Positions 6,265-6,550 of a DNA stretch of 6,550 bases are shown piece after piece. The notes below the pieces were generated by a model. That model saw nothing but the letters and a program-made list of their open reading frames with translations. It had not been told where the DNA came from and ran no database searches. Both the position numbers and the translations under genes were made by a program. Position 1 is the stretch's first letter, and the number at the start of each line of letters is the position of its first letter. Origin of the DNA: JBDIAR01 sp039812545 (GTDB lineage: Bacteria; Actinomycetota; Actinomycetes; Actinomycetales; Dermatophilaceae); contig JBDIAR010000180.1 in assembly GCA_039812545.1 (NCBI GenBank), forward strand, positions 1 through 6,550, given 5' to 3'.

Positions 6265-6525
6265 ATGGAGCTGCCGGCGCAGGAGATGACGGCGGTCGTA
6301 GCGCGCCTGCGGCGGGCCCAGGGCCAGCTCGGCGGCATCTTGAAGATGATCGAGGAGGGCCGCACCTGCCAGGACATCGTCACGCAACTGGCGGCGGTGT
6401 CCAAGGCCCTGGACCGCGCCGGCTTCGCGGTCATCGCGATCGGGCTGCGCCAGTGCATGGCCGACCCGGAGGGGACGGCGCTGGACGTCGACGCGATGGA
6501 ACGGCTGTTCCTCTCGCTGGCCTGA
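6265..6525 (+). CDS. CsoR/DUF156-family transcriptional repressor, thiol-sensor (CstR-like) type
   Basis: An 86-residue all-helical repressor of the CsoR/RcnR/FrmR/CstR family. The start ATG has GAGGAGG (6253-6259) five bases upstream. The diagnostic core is RLRRAQGQLGGILKMIEEG (14-32), then Cys35 in RTCQD, TQLAAVSKALDRAGF (40-54) and Cys64 in LRQC. The two cysteines have the family spacing of 29. The position four before the second Cys, His in Cu(I)-sensing CsoR (C-H-C), is Gly60 here. That matches CstR-type members, which sense persulfide/reactive sulfur through a Cys pair, better than copper sensors. I infer a thiol or persulfide sensor, but another effector is possible. Regulated genes probably include itself, through the inverted repeat at 6207-6224. 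A sulfurtransferase, transporter or similar gene beyond the right edge would be typical but is not visible. The 25 bases after the stop hold nothing I can assign. Confidence 0.93.
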   Translation: MELPAQEMTAVVARLRRAQGQLGGILKMIEEGRTCQDIVTQLAAVSKALDRAGFAVIAIGLRQCMADPEGTALDVDAMERLFLSLA

Positions 6526-6550
6526 ACCGCCCGGCTCGGTTACCGATCGC

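Noticed and set aside
3701..6289. 862-codon open frame on the plus strand
   Set aside because: It lies antisense to thiD and the acyl-CoA synthetase, both with full motif sets. The translation is Arg/Pro/Gly/His-rich without domains, the usual GC-rich shadow.

Overview
The window looks like chromosomal DNA of a high-GC actinobacterium, probably in or near the order Micrococcales. The grounds are strongly G/C-biased third codon positions, GTG starts, and a secreted protease ending in three SLH-like repeats of the FYxEIxWLAxxGxxTGW ... MAAFMYRLAG type that is common in that group. Six genes fill almost all of it, and there is no gene-free stretch longer than about 150 bases. I see no rRNA, tRNA, CRISPR array, insertion sequence or prophage gene.

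Layout. (1) 1-469, minus strand: the N-terminal part of a CYTH-domain protein that runs off the left edge. It starts with GTG. (2) 589-2994, minus strand: a complete exported S8 (subtilisin-like) protease with signal peptide, propeptide, intact Asp/His/Ser triad and three C-terminal SLH-like repeats. (3) 3124-3657, plus strand, divergent from the protease across 129 bp: a small lipoprotein with a Thr-rich linker. Its folded part resembles the propeptide (I9-type inhibitor domain) of the neighbouring protease. (4) 3677-4504, minus strand, convergent with the lipoprotein: thiD, the HMP/HMP-P kinase of thiamine synthesis. (5) 4532-6112, minus strand, 27 bp upstream of thiD and probably in one transcript with it: an acyl-CoA synthetase of the AMP-binding family. 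(6) 6265-6525, plus strand, divergent from the synthetase: a CsoR/DUF156-family repressor. It keeps the two sensor cysteines but has Gly in place of the metal-binding His, and a CsoR-type operator candidate lies just upstream.

How the parts fit. The most interesting unit is the divergent pair of surface protease and membrane-anchored stand-alone propeptide-like protein, which suggests inhibition or folding assistance in trans at the cell surface. A second possible unit is the thiol-type CsoR-family regulator, whose operator lies between it and the synthetase-thiD pair, so it may control itself, genes beyond the right edge, the synthetase operon, or several of these. Across the whole window the heptamer GGCATAC/GTATGCC occurs 13 times, in three reading frames and once between genes. 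This is far above chance and looks like a DNA-level signature.
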